Assembly: GCA_965223775.1 (NCBI GenBank) | Contig: OZ245021.1 | Coordinates: forward strand, 5,456,001 to 5,520,000 | Length of the DNA: 64,000 nucleotides | Source: JAJDXW01 sp965223775 | Lineage (GTDB): Bacteria; Pseudomonadota; Gammaproteobacteria; HK1 | Direction: 5' to 3' | Shown here: piece by piece, positions 15,801 to 23,312 of the stretch | How the letters are laid out: every line of letters begins with the position of its first letter | Numbering within the stretch: the stretch's first letter is position 1 | Program-made: the position numbers and the translations under genes | The notes under the pieces: generated by a model | What the model was told of the DNA's origin: nothing | Databases searched by the model: none | What the model saw: only the letters and a program-made list of their open reading frames with translations

Positions 15801-16232
15801 ATGGCCCCCCGTTACATCATCCGCACCATCGACGAGGACTGGATTGACCTCTTCGACCCGCCGTCGCGCATCGACGACAGGCGCACTGCCTGGGAGGAGG
15901 CGAAGCGCCGCGTCCGCGCCTACCCCGAGTGCAGGACCCTCGTCATCGACCGCCACACCGGCGTGACGCTGTGGCGGAGCGAGCCCGATATCGCGCCCCG
16001 CTACCAGGTCCTCGCGGTCGACGCCACCGTGTTCTACGTCCTGGAGACCGACCTGCCCCTTCCGGGCGACGTGCTCTCCGTCCACAAGGTGAAGGACGAC
16101 GCGTGGACCGCGTTCTACGAGGCCATCAAGGAACCGGCGGGCAACGACATCATTGTGCTGTGCGACGCGACGCACGTGCAGTCCATCCTCGCGTCCTCCG
16201 ACGAGGACATCTACAGCACCGAGGTCGCGTGA
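15801..16232 (+). CDS. hypothetical protein
   Basis: This 143-residue soluble protein (MAPRYIIRTIDEDWIDLFDP start) has no recognised domain. It is rich in acidic and aromatic residues with no membrane segment. GGAGAGAGGCG precedes the ATG at 15801. Codon use is that of the real genes nearby. Confidence 0.65.
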   Translation: MAPRYIIRTIDEDWIDLFDPPSRIDDRRTAWEEAKRRVRAYPECRTLVIDRHTGVTLWRSEPDIAPRYQVLAVDATVFYVLETDLPLPGDVLSVHKVKDDAWTAFYEAIKEPAGNDIIVLCDATHVQSILASSDEDIYSTEVA

Positions 16233-16777
16233 GGCGGTGCCATGCGATTGCCTTCGGAGGCGCGAAGGTCGATGCGGCGTGCAAGGCAAGGATTGGGCGC
16301 GTCGCTTCGCGACCGGGCTACCCTGCCGAGCCCGCTAAAGCGGTCTCGACCCTGCGGGCGGGTATCCCTCGCGCCTCCGCTCGCACGCTCGCTGCGCGCT
16401 CCGCTTGCCAAAAAGGCAGGTCCGTCAATGGGGGAATGGGTACTCCTCCCGACGAATGGGTATTGTCCCACACGTGCTCACTGCGCCAACCCCGCCTGAA
16501 GGCGGGGTCCTCCACTCCGCTTGCGCTCCGTTCCGGCCGGGACTCGCAAGGCAACGGCGCTGACGCGCCTAGGCCCGGCGACGCGCGCGACCGTGGCTCC
16601 GCGCTCGCTGCGCTCGCTTGTGCGCCCGCACCACTCGCGCACATCGCCGGGCCATGCCTTGCGGCCCCGGTGGCTCCGCTGCGCGCGCGTGAACCAATTC
16701 CCATACGTCGGGAGACGTACGCCCCGGCGCTTCAGGGCCACAAGGCTCAACCCTCACTCTTGCATCAGGAGAACGTC
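16233..16777 (+). other. 545-bp gap with repeats before the split DUF2493 gene
   Basis: No supported gene. It holds a CACACGTGCTC/hairpin repeat at 16469 (CCCCGCCTGAAGGCGGGG), two GAATGGGTA boxes about 21 bp apart (16433 and 16454) with an inverted relative near 16698, and GC-rich strings also seen at 12348 and 19580. The region probably carries the promoter of the next gene. Confidence 0.45.
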
Positions 16778-17166
16778 ATGTTCGATATCGACAACACTCA
16801 GGCGCAGTCAGTCACCGCGACCGTTTGCGAGAACGCGCAGCTCTACGGCGCCACTCCGGAACGCGACGAGTTCGACCCCAGGGACGTCTGGGACGCAGAC
16901 GACGCGATGGACGCGGTGGGCGAAGCGTTCCGAATCCTCGCAGAAGGCGTCGGGCCCACCGGCACGCAGCTCGCCGACGAGCGCGAGAGCCTGCTCTGGG
17001 GCTTCGTCAACACGTTCGACGCACAGGTGCGGAGACTCGACCGCAGCGTCGACCGCCTGGCGCCTGAGCTGCGCGACCTCCAGACCTCGCAGGACGGCAC
17101 CGAAATCAAGTCCCGCGAGCTCGAGCTGGTGACGGACCGCGCGCAGAACTTCGGCGACCGGCGCGA
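16778..17166 (+). pseudogene. DUF2493 (SLOG) gene, 5' part, cut by IS3
   Basis: The first 129 or so codons (MFDIDNTQAQSVTATVCENA) encode the helical N-terminal region typical of DUF2493 proteins. The frame is broken at CGA (17164-17166) by the insertion sequence; beyond that it reads about 21 foreign codons. CAGGAG precedes the ATG at 16778. Joined to 18575-19103, it rebuilds the family junction RRDAFEKMRD. Confidence 0.85.
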
Positions 17167-17171
17167 TGGGC

Positions 17172-18206
17172 CTACCCCGATTCGGTGGACGGTTGAGGGC
17201 TGTCGCCACCGGCACTGGGGTGAACGATAGCCGATGGAATGAAATCTCTCTCGGAGACCAGTGTTGAGGGTCTCCCCGGAGGGTGGTTGTGGATCCCCGG
17301 CCGGCCGATTCGGAAGGGCTCGAGGTTGGCTTGTTCGTGATGACCCTCGGTGCCCATCGGGCGCCCCGCGGCCGCGCGGCGTTCGAATTCGTTGGGGCTC
17401 AGGTACCCCAGCCCAGAGTGCAAGCGGCGGGTGTTGTACCAGGATTCCACGAACGCGAAGATGGCCATGCGTGCTTCGGCCTGGGTCTGAAACGAGCGCC
17501 GTTGCAGCAGCTCGCATTCGAGCGTGGCGAAGAAGCTCTCGGCCATCGCGTTGTCGTAGCAGTCGCCTGCCGATCCGGTCGACGTCACCACTCCCATCTC
17601 CCGGCATCGCTTGCCGAAGGCGAGGGAGGTGTACTGCGTACCCTTGTCGGAATGATGGATGACCCCTTGGGGGCGGCGCTGTGCGATCGCCATGTTCAGT
17701 GCCCCGAGCACCAGCTCGGTGCGAAGATGGTTGGCCATGGCCCACCCGACCACTTTGCGGCTGAACACATCGAGCACGACGGCCAGGTACACAAACCCGG
17801 TCCAGGTCGGCACGTAGGTGATGTCGGCGACCCAGATGCGGTCCGGTGCATCGGCCCGGAACTGACGCTCGACCCGGTCCGGAGCCGCACGGCGGCCCGG
17901 CTCGCGGCGCGTGGTGTGCGTGCCCCGGCGACGGCTCACCCCGGCCAAGCCGGCCTCACGCATCAGCCGAGCCACGCGCTTGCGGCTCACCGGGCATCCG
18001 CGGCGGTGCAGCTCGGCATGGACCCGAGGCACCCCGTAGGTGCCTGCAGAACCCTTGTGGATGGTCCGAACCGTCCCGCGCAGCTCCTCGTCGCGCTTCG
18101 CGCGACGCGAACGCCCACGGCCTCGCCACGCGTAGTACCCGCTGGCGGAGACGCCCAGCACTCGGCACATCGTGGCCACCCGATGATGGGCCTGGTTTGC
18201 CTTCAC
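17172..18206 (-). CDS. IS3-family transposase OrfB (integrase core)
   Basis: This is the catalytic half of the transposase, 344 residues from the first ATG. It has an HTH_21 region (NQAHHRVATMCRVLGVSASG) and the DDE core: D in IWVADITYVP, D in HHSDKGTQYTS, E in DNAMAESFF. The normal product is a fusion made by -1 slippage in orfA at A7 (18263-18269), since the orfB frame is open and coding-like upstream of its ATG. The stop lies five bases inside the left end of the element. Confidence 0.93.
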   Translation of the reverse strand: MKANQAHHRVATMCRVLGVSASGYYAWRGRGRSRRAKRDEELRGTVRTIHKGSAGTYGVPRVHAELHRRGCPVSRKRVARLMREAGLAGVSRRRGTHTTRREPGRRAAPDRVERQFRADAPDRIWVADITYVPTWTGFVYLAVVLDVFSRKVVGWAMANHLRTELVLGALNMAIAQRRPQGVIHHSDKGTQYTSLAFGKRCREMGVVTSTGSAGDCYDNAMAESFFATLECELLQRRSFQTQAEARMAIFAFVESWYNTRRLHSGLGYLSPNEFERRAAAGRPMGTEGHHEQANLEPFRIGRPGIHNHPPGRPSTLVSERDFIPSAIVHPSAGGDSPQPSTESG

Positions 18207-18517
18207 GAGCGCGAAGACCTCCCCGGTATCGTGCCGGTCTCCCGAGCGAACCAGGCCGCGGCTTTTTTTAAGATCTCGCGCTCCTCGCGAAGCTGACGGT
18301 TCTCGCGACGAAGCCGACGCAGCTCCTCGAGCTCGGAACTCGTCAGACCGTCCTCACGACGGCCCTCGTCGCGATCCGCTTGACGCACCCAGTTGCGGAT
18401 CGCCGAAGCGGAGCACTCGAACTCGCGGGCCAGCTCCCCGGGCGCGCGGCCCGTGCGAACCAGCTCGACCATCTGGCGCCGGTACTCCGGCGCGTACGGC
18501 GGTTGTTTCTTCGACAT
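18203..18517 (-). CDS. IS3-family transposase OrfA
   Basis: This 104-residue protein has an HTH_Tnp_1 helix-turn-helix (PGELAREFECSASAIRNWV) and a leucine-zipper tail (LRRENRQLREEREILKKAA), which bind the IS ends and dimerise. GAGGAGG lies about eight bases before the ATG at 18517. The codons TTA AAA AAA GCC form the expected -1 frameshift site. Confidence 0.92.
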   Translation of the reverse strand: MSKKQPPYAPEYRRQMVELVRTGRAPGELAREFECSASAIRNWVRQADRDEGRREDGLTSSELEELRRLRRENRQLREEREILKKAAAWFARETGTIPGRSSRS

Positions 18518-18571
18518 GTGGACACCTCCTCTGCGCAATGTTCAGGTGTCCACCAAAGCGGGGCAACTTCA

Positions 18572-19103
18572 CGACGCGTTCGAGAAGATGCGCGACACAG
18601 TAGCCGACGCCTACCGCGCAGAGACCGGCGACACCTGGCGCCCGCGCCGCGGCAGCAACGTCTCGCAGACTGGCAAGCTCACCTCGGCCGCCATCGATGC
18701 ACGCGACTTCATGCGGGCGAGGAAGGACCGCGAGACCCGGGCGCACCTGCCCCAGGGAACGCTGGTCGCCATCGCGGGCGGCAAGAACGTCTCCGACGCG
18801 GGCGCCGTCATCAACCGCCTCGACAAGGCGAAGGCGAAGTACGACGACATGGTGCTCGTGCACGGCGGCGGACCCGGCGTCGAGCGTATCGCCGCACAGT
18901 GGGCCGAACGCAACGGTGTGCACCAGGTGGTGTGCAAGCCCGACTGGAACGCACACGGGCGGGCCGCTCCGTTCCGGCGCAACGACGAGCTGCTGAACCT
19001 CCTCCCGAAGGGCGTCATCGCGTTCCCCGGCTCCGGCATCACCGACAACCTGGTCGACAAGGCCGTCGCGCTCGGCATCCCGGTGCAGCGCGTCGCCGCC
19101 TGA
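18572..19103 (+). pseudogene. DUF2493 (SLOG) gene, 3' part
   Basis: After the duplicated CGA the frame resumes with DAFEKMRDTVADAYRAETG and contains the whole SLOG-type C-terminal domain: GTLVAIAGGKNVSDAGAV, MVLVHGGGPGVERIAAQWA, and the closing GSGITDNLVDKAVALGIPV. The domain itself is undamaged but has lost its normal start. Confidence 0.85.
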
Positions 19104-19118
19104 GCCGCATCGCCACCC

Positions 19119-19155
19119 AAGGGTCGCATCGCTTCGGCGGTGCGGCCCTTTTTCT
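19119..19155 (+). terminator. terminator after the split DUF2493 gene
   Basis: A GGGTCGCA/TGCGGCCC stem around a GC loop is followed by five T; preceding A residues could make it work on both strands. Confidence 0.75.
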
Positions 19156-20216
19156 TTGGTCGGACGCCATCGCCGCCGCCACCGCACGGCCCGCCTTCGC
19201 ATCGCGCCGGCTCCGCCGCTCTTCCTCCGCATGGCCTGGCGCACTCGACGATTCACCAGCGACAGCGCGAGCTCCTTCACCGTCTCGCGACGCTCGACGA
19301 CAATGCGCGGTGCGCGCCGATGACGTTGCCGGTGTTGGGGCCGACGATGGTGGCAATCTCGTCGATGCTGATTCCGGGGATGCCGGTGCTGCTGGTGACC
19401 ATGCATCGGATACTGACGACCAAGGTGCAGACGGTGATGGTGTCGATGGTGTCGATGGTGTCGATGATGGATGCGGGTACGGGTATCCATACGAACAATC
19501 TGGGCGACCCGCTTCGCGGCCGGGCTTTCCGCTGCAATCTCCGCTTCGCTCCGATTTCCGCTGCAATCCCTGTCGCCTCCGCTCGCTGGCGCTCGCTGCG
19601 CGCTCCGCTTGCCGAAGAGCACGCCACGCCGTGCCGAAGTTCCCGACACGATGCCGGACGCTCGCTTCGCTCTCCTCGCGACGGCGCTTCGCGCCGCACT
19701 CGTCGCTGACCTCGCCTCGCTCGCCCTGGCCGGCTGCGCCGGCTGCGGGCATCGCCTCCGGCTCGACCCGGTGCACCCGTGCGCCGCCGGGTGCCGGACA
19801 ACGCCTGCGCACCGGCTCGCGCACCACCCGGCGCAGTGCTCGCCGCACTCGTGCGGGCGCTCCTGCGGAGCGCGCCCGCACTTCGCTCCGCACCTCGCCG
19901 GGCACTGGTGTCCGCATGACTGCGGACACCGCCGCCTTCGCCTTCGGCAGCGTGCTGCGCACGACTGCCTGCGGCTCCGGGCGCACCGCCCGCCACTCAT
20001 TCGCCGTGGCGGCTCCCCTCCGCCGGCTTCGCCGGCGTCGATTCCCCAAACGTTGATGCAGCAGGCTTGGCCGTTCCGGACCGCCCGGGGCGGCCTTGGG
20101 TCTCACACCCGACGCATCGCTGATGCAGGGCGCGCAAGGCTGCCTATGTCTCGCCTTCGATGCCCGCGCTCATGATCCTTCGCACTCCTGTCCGCGCCTG
20201 TCGTGCCGGAAACAGT
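19156..20216. other. 1.06-kb stretch without a supported gene
   Basis: Open frames here are Arg/Ser/Pro-rich and overlap in several phases. There is a short tandem repeat (GATGGTGTC units, about 19435-19470), GC strings like those at 16370 (CTCGCTGCGCGCTCCGCTTGCC), and clusters of Cys/Arg codons. A minus-strand stretch around 19280-19400 (ISIDEIATIVGPNTGNVIG) faintly resembles an integrase C-terminus and might be a decayed gene. Nothing stronger is visible. Confidence 0.4.
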
Positions 20217-20233
20217 GATACCAATCTGGTACC
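20217..20233. promoter_or_regulatory. operator-like dyad 1 upstream of the RHH gene
   Basis: GATACCAATCTGGTACC is a near-palindrome (ACCA/TGGT arms). Two further copies follow at 20318 and 20361, all before the ribbon-helix-helix gene. Confidence 0.65.
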
Positions 20234-20317
20234 TCAGCCTCCTGCGCACCACCGCGCCACCTCTACTAGCCCCTGTCGCCGTTGAACCCGGCACCCGTTT
20301 CCCACCGCCCGACCCCT

Positions 20318-20334
20318 GATACCAAATTGGTGGC
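20318..20334. promoter_or_regulatory. operator-like dyad 2
   Basis: GATACCAAATTGGTGGC has a perfect ACCAAATTGGT-type core and lies about 101 bp after dyad 1. Confidence 0.65.
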
Positions 20335-20360
20335 GCGCACACCTGCGCACCGCTATGACT

Positions 20361-20377
20361 GATACCAATCTGGTACC
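20361..20377. promoter_or_regulatory. operator-like dyad 3
   Basis: GATACCAATCTGGTACC is identical to dyad 1 and lies 43 bp after dyad 2 and about 78 bp before the start of the RHH gene. The arrangement suggests cooperative autorepression. Confidence 0.65.
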
Positions 20378-20454
20378 TTCGAATCGGCCGCGATCTCGCC
20401 GCCATTCGAGACCGATTCCCGCCCCGAGACGGGCCAAACCCGCGACGAGAGACC

Positions 20455-20763
20455 ATGGTTCAGACCGTCCAGAAGAACATCCGCCTCTCCCCCGAGCAGT
20501 GGGAGCGCATCGAAAAGGCCGCCGAGGAACGCGACGTCTCGGCCAATCAGCTCCTCGTAGAGCTCGCCATCGAGGCCCTCGACCGCCGCGAATGGCCCCG
20601 CACCCGGGCCGAGATCTACCTGCTGCGCTCCGCGATGTTCACCGCCCAGGCCATGGCGCGCGACATGGCGGTGGCCGGGCGCGGCGAGGAGATCGAAGAA
20701 ATCGCCCGCAACATCTCCAAAGTCGCCCCGGAACTGCCGCCCGAGACGGACGAAACCGGGTGA
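20455..20763 (+). CDS. ribbon-helix-helix regulator
   Basis: This 102-residue protein opens with a ribbon-helix-helix pattern: strand KNIRLSP, helix EQWERIEKAAEERD, turn VSAN, helix QLLVELAIEALD. The rest is helical and may mediate oligomerisation or bind a partner. CopG/Arc-type proteins of this form bind short palindromes as dimers, and the three dyads upstream are the obvious targets, so autoregulation is likely. No toxin-like gene follows directly. A GAGA run lies before the ATG at 20455. Confidence 0.8.
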   Translation: MVQTVQKNIRLSPEQWERIEKAAEERDVSANQLLVELAIEALDRREWPRTRAEIYLLRSAMFTAQAMARDMAVAGRGEEIEEIARNISKVAPELPPETDETG

Positions 20764-20860
20764 TCGCCGAACCTCCACGCGGCAAGATCGGACGGCTCGA
20801 CGAGCGACGCGGCCCGAATCCCGGCGCCTCCACGGCGCGCCACGCGAGAACGCAAACGCC

Positions 20861-21196
20861 ATGACTCAGGGTCAGAAGCCCGGTCCCGAGACCAAGTGGG
20901 ACGGCAAGACGTGGCGCGTGACCCTGCCCGTGGAGCACGGCAGGCTGCTAGAAGCGAAGTGGGAGCCCGGCGTCACCTATGTCGCTCGCATCCGCGAGGT
21001 CGGCTGCGGCGACTGGAGCCTTGGATTTGCAACTCCGATTTCGACCTGCACCTTCGTCGATCTCAAGCCCGACACCGAGTACGAGGTCCAGGTCCGGGCG
21101 AAGACCGCCGCCGGCGAAGGCGAGCCCACCTGTCTCAGGATGCGCACCGACCCCGTCGGAGCGGCCACCAATGTCGTTCCCTTTCCCAAACGCTGA
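20861..21196 (+). CDS. single fibronectin type III domain protein
   Basis: This 111-residue protein without signal peptide is almost entirely one fibronectin type III domain: TWRVTLP and TYVARIREVGCGDW strands, then the hallmark TFVDLKPDTEYEVQVRAKTAAGEGEP near residues 65-92. An FN3 domain alone in what looks like a cytoplasmic protein is unusual; it might bind a partner. It lies in a run of small plus-strand genes behind the RHH regulator. Confidence 0.75.
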   Translation: MTQGQKPGPETKWDGKTWRVTLPVEHGRLLEAKWEPGVTYVARIREVGCGDWSLGFATPISTCTFVDLKPDTEYEVQVRAKTAAGEGEPTCLRMRTDPVGAATNVVPFPKR

Positions 21197-21215
21197 CGCG
21201 CGAAGGCCAATCCCG

Positions 21216-21602
21216 ATGCACGAACACCCGAGCCCGGACGACGCATTGCAGTCCCTTCTCATACGGACCATGGTCGTGACCTGCGTGAGAAACACCTCCA
21301 TCGAGGGCATCCATGCCGGCCTCGCCCCGGTCACGAAGACCGGCGACTACTCCGACGTAACGGTGATCGACGCGGACGGGCGGCGCATTCCCTGGCCCGA
21401 CGTCTCGCATATCGACGACGAACAGATGCGCGACCTCATGCGCCAGGTCGTCGACCGCTTGCACACATTCACGATTCGATCGAACGAACCCGGTTTTCTC
21501 GACAGGATCGGTCCGTGGATTGACGTCGCAAGCCGCTGGGACGAGCCGAAATTGGTCGAGTCGTTCCTGCCCACTCCGACAGAGGACACGAATCAGCCAT
21601 GA
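21216..21602 (+). CDS. conserved hypothetical protein
   Basis: This 128-residue soluble protein (MHEHPSPDDALQSLLIRTMV) has no recognised domain. The central part has a short beta-rich piece (SDVTVIDADGRRIPWPDVSHI) followed by a helical DEQMRDLMRQVVDRLHTF. Its stop overlaps the next start (ATGA at 21599-21602), so the two genes are probably co-translated. Confidence 0.7.
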   Translation: MHEHPSPDDALQSLLIRTMVVTCVRNTSIEGIHAGLAPVTKTGDYSDVTVIDADGRRIPWPDVSHIDDEQMRDLMRQVVDRLHTFTIRSNEPGFLDRIGPWIDVASRWDEPKLVESFLPTPTEDTNQP

Positions 21603-21874
21603 CCGAAACCGTCGTCGACGGGCCCGGCCCCCGCCATGCCTTCGCCCTGCATCCCGATCCGGTCGAGGGCCTTCTGCATCGCGTTTACGTCATTTTCCAG
21701 GAGTCCGACGGCCGGCTCTGGGCGGCCGGCACCGACATGATGGCGCCCGATCCGGACAGCGGCGAGCTGTTCGTGGACCGCCTCAACGAGACACTCCGCG
21801 TCGACAGGGCCGAGTGGTCGGCGCTCGCGGCCCGGGCCTTCGCGGCCGGTTCCGAGCCGGCGCCCGGCGACTGA
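21599..21874 (+). CDS. conserved hypothetical, family member B
   Basis: This 91-residue protein is coupled to the gene before it. Its C-terminal half is paralogous to the protein at 5293-5562 (FVDRLNETLRVDRAEWSALAARAF against LCDKLNARLGLTRDDWTALAAR, compared in pieces). Function unknown. It is the last plus-strand gene of this cluster. Confidence 0.72.
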   Translation: MTETVVDGPGPRHAFALHPDPVEGLLHRVYVIFQESDGRLWAAGTDMMAPDPDSGELFVDRLNETLRVDRAEWSALAARAFAAGSEPAPGD

Positions 21875-22080
21875 CCCCTGGACTCCCGCCGCTCCGCAAC
21901 CGCTTGGAGCCGCGCCAATGTCCACCGGCGCACAATCGCGCGGGACCGCGCCGACACCGGCTATCGCAACCACATGGGGTTGGCCGCGGACAGTCATGCG
22001 TTCGCGCGGAGGCAAAGCCTGCACGGACCGACCTTCCTGCAACTCCCAAGAACCCAGGCCCCCCGCAGCGCTTCCCACGC

Positions 22081-22452
22081 TCAAACCCTCCGGTACGCGC
22101 CGCGCTCCTCCCGAACGGCCAATCCCAGCAGCACGAACACGCCGCCGACGGTCGTGAAATTGCACGAACCTTCCCCGTGGCATGCCGGCAGGGCGGACCT
22201 GAACCACGAGTGGCGCAGTTCCCCTGCCGACACGAGCCGCTCGTACGCGCCCTTCCACTCCGATACCGTCACGCCCTTCTGATAGGGACTCGACTTGTCC
22301 TTGCGGTTCGGAATCCAGTAGATCAGGGCTCGCTCTCCGCGCCTTCTGCCCCAACCCTTCACTCGATACTCCCTGTCCGTCTCCGGCTTCGCGATGAGCC
22401 TCCCCGGCTCGATTTCGGCCTCAAGTCTATCGACGATTCCGCGCATGCCCAT
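22081..22452 (-). CDS. hypothetical membrane-anchored protein
   Basis: This 123-residue protein has an aromatic central region (ALIYWIPNRKDKSSPYQKGV) and one hydrophobic segment near the C-terminus (FTTVGGVFVLLGLAV). ATG at 22452 is preferred to an upstream TTG; a second ATG lies six bases further in. Not recognised. It lies downstream of the NYN gene on the same strand. Confidence 0.6.
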   Translation of the reverse strand: MGMRGIVDRLEAEIEPGRLIAKPETDREYRVKGWGRRRGERALIYWIPNRKDKSSPYQKGVTVSEWKGAYERLVSAGELRHSWFRSALPACHGEGSCNFTTVGGVFVLLGLAVREERGAYRRV

Positions 22453-22530
22453 TCCCCACTGACTGCCGAATCTCCAACCCAAGACCGTCCCCGCTCGAGC
22501 CCGCCCTGCACACGCATCCCGGCGCCACCG

Positions 22531-23157
22531 CTATCGGCGCGGACGGTAGTCCCTGGGATCGAGGCAGGCATCGTAGAACTCCCGGTCCATGCGGAACCAG
22601 TCGGTCCGATCGATGCCGCGACTCGAGGTCGCCCGCGGTCCGTGCGGAAATGCCGACACCACCTTCAGCCAGCGCCCGGCGCTCCGGGAGATGTCGCGGA
22701 CTTCACGCGCAACCTCCGCCAGGTCCTGGTCCTGACTGAACAGGATCGCCACATCGAGTTCACCGTTGCGCGCCATGCGCACCACGTCGAGCCCCAGCCG
22801 CAGGTCCACTCCCTTCTCGCGCTCGACCGGAATCTCATGGACGGAACCGTCCGGCAGCCGGACGGTTTCGACCCGGTAGCGCAGGGGACGGGAGGTAACG
22901 GCGATGCCCGCCCGCCGCATCGCGGTCAGGCGTCGCGTCCAGTAGCCGTGCCACATCGGCGACCTGTCCGCGCTCGGGACGCCGGTGTAGAACCGCACGC
23001 CGTCATTCACCCAGCCATGCTCGGCGCAGAGCGCGTCGGCGAGCTTGCGCGGATCGTAGTTGGGATGATGGTGGCCGAACGCGTCCTTCGCGTGCCGGTA
23101 CAGGTTCTGCCCGTCGATGAACGAGACGGCGCGCTTGACGTGAGGCTCAACAGGCAT
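22531..23157 (-). CDS. NYN-domain ribonuclease-like protein
   Basis: This 208-residue protein has the NYN/PIN-like (LabA/DUF88) pattern: the first acidic residue in SFIDGQNLYRHAK (near residue 15), the basic/acidic EKGVDLRLGLDVVRMA core, and the FSQDQDLAEVAREV block. These residues form a metal-dependent RNase site in related proteins. The gene starts only a few bases beyond the transfer-operon terminator, so it is either read from a promoter inside that region or from transcripts that run through the terminator. Confidence 0.85.
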   Translation of the reverse strand: MPVEPHVKRAVSFIDGQNLYRHAKDAFGHHHPNYDPRKLADALCAEHGWVNDGVRFYTGVPSADRSPMWHGYWTRRLTAMRRAGIAVTSRPLRYRVETVRLPDGSVHEIPVEREKGVDLRLGLDVVRMARNGELDVAILFSQDQDLAEVAREVRDISRSAGRWLKVVSAFPHGPRATSSRGIDRTDWFRMDREFYDACLDPRDYRPRR

Positions 23158-23163
23158 GGCGGC

Positions 23164-23207
23164 AAAAAATAACCCCGCCGGGGCCTTGCGGCGAGTCCGG
23201 CGGGGAC
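23164..23207 (-). terminator. terminator of the transfer operon
   Basis: On the minus strand a stem CCCCGCCGGACTC/CCGGCGGGG-type hairpin is followed by TTATTTTTT. It lies about 105 bp after the traI stop and ends just before the NYN gene start at 23157. Confidence 0.8.
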
Positions 23208-23312
23208 CAATTGCCGGGCATCATAGTCACTCTGGAAGTCCCCGGTCAATCGACAGCAGCGAGCTGTCGAGTCGCCTCGACAACGTTGCGTGACGGCCTG
23301 TCGACACGCCGA

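Larger units (their letters stand above)
17167..18571 (-). mobile_element. IS3-family insertion sequence
   Basis: The 1405-bp element is bounded by TG...CA ends and a 3-bp target duplication CGA (17164-17166 and 18572-18574). The terminal inverted repeats share CCCCG-x-TT-x-GGTGGAC. It carries orfA and orfB on the minus strand with an A7 slippery run. Both frames look intact, so it may be active and the insertion recent. Confidence 0.95.

Noticed and set aside
19277..19400. Minus-strand text resembling an integrase C-terminus (ISIDEIATIVG)
   Set aside because: Only a dozen residues look suggestive, the catalytic residues are absent and the frame is embedded in low-complexity repeats.
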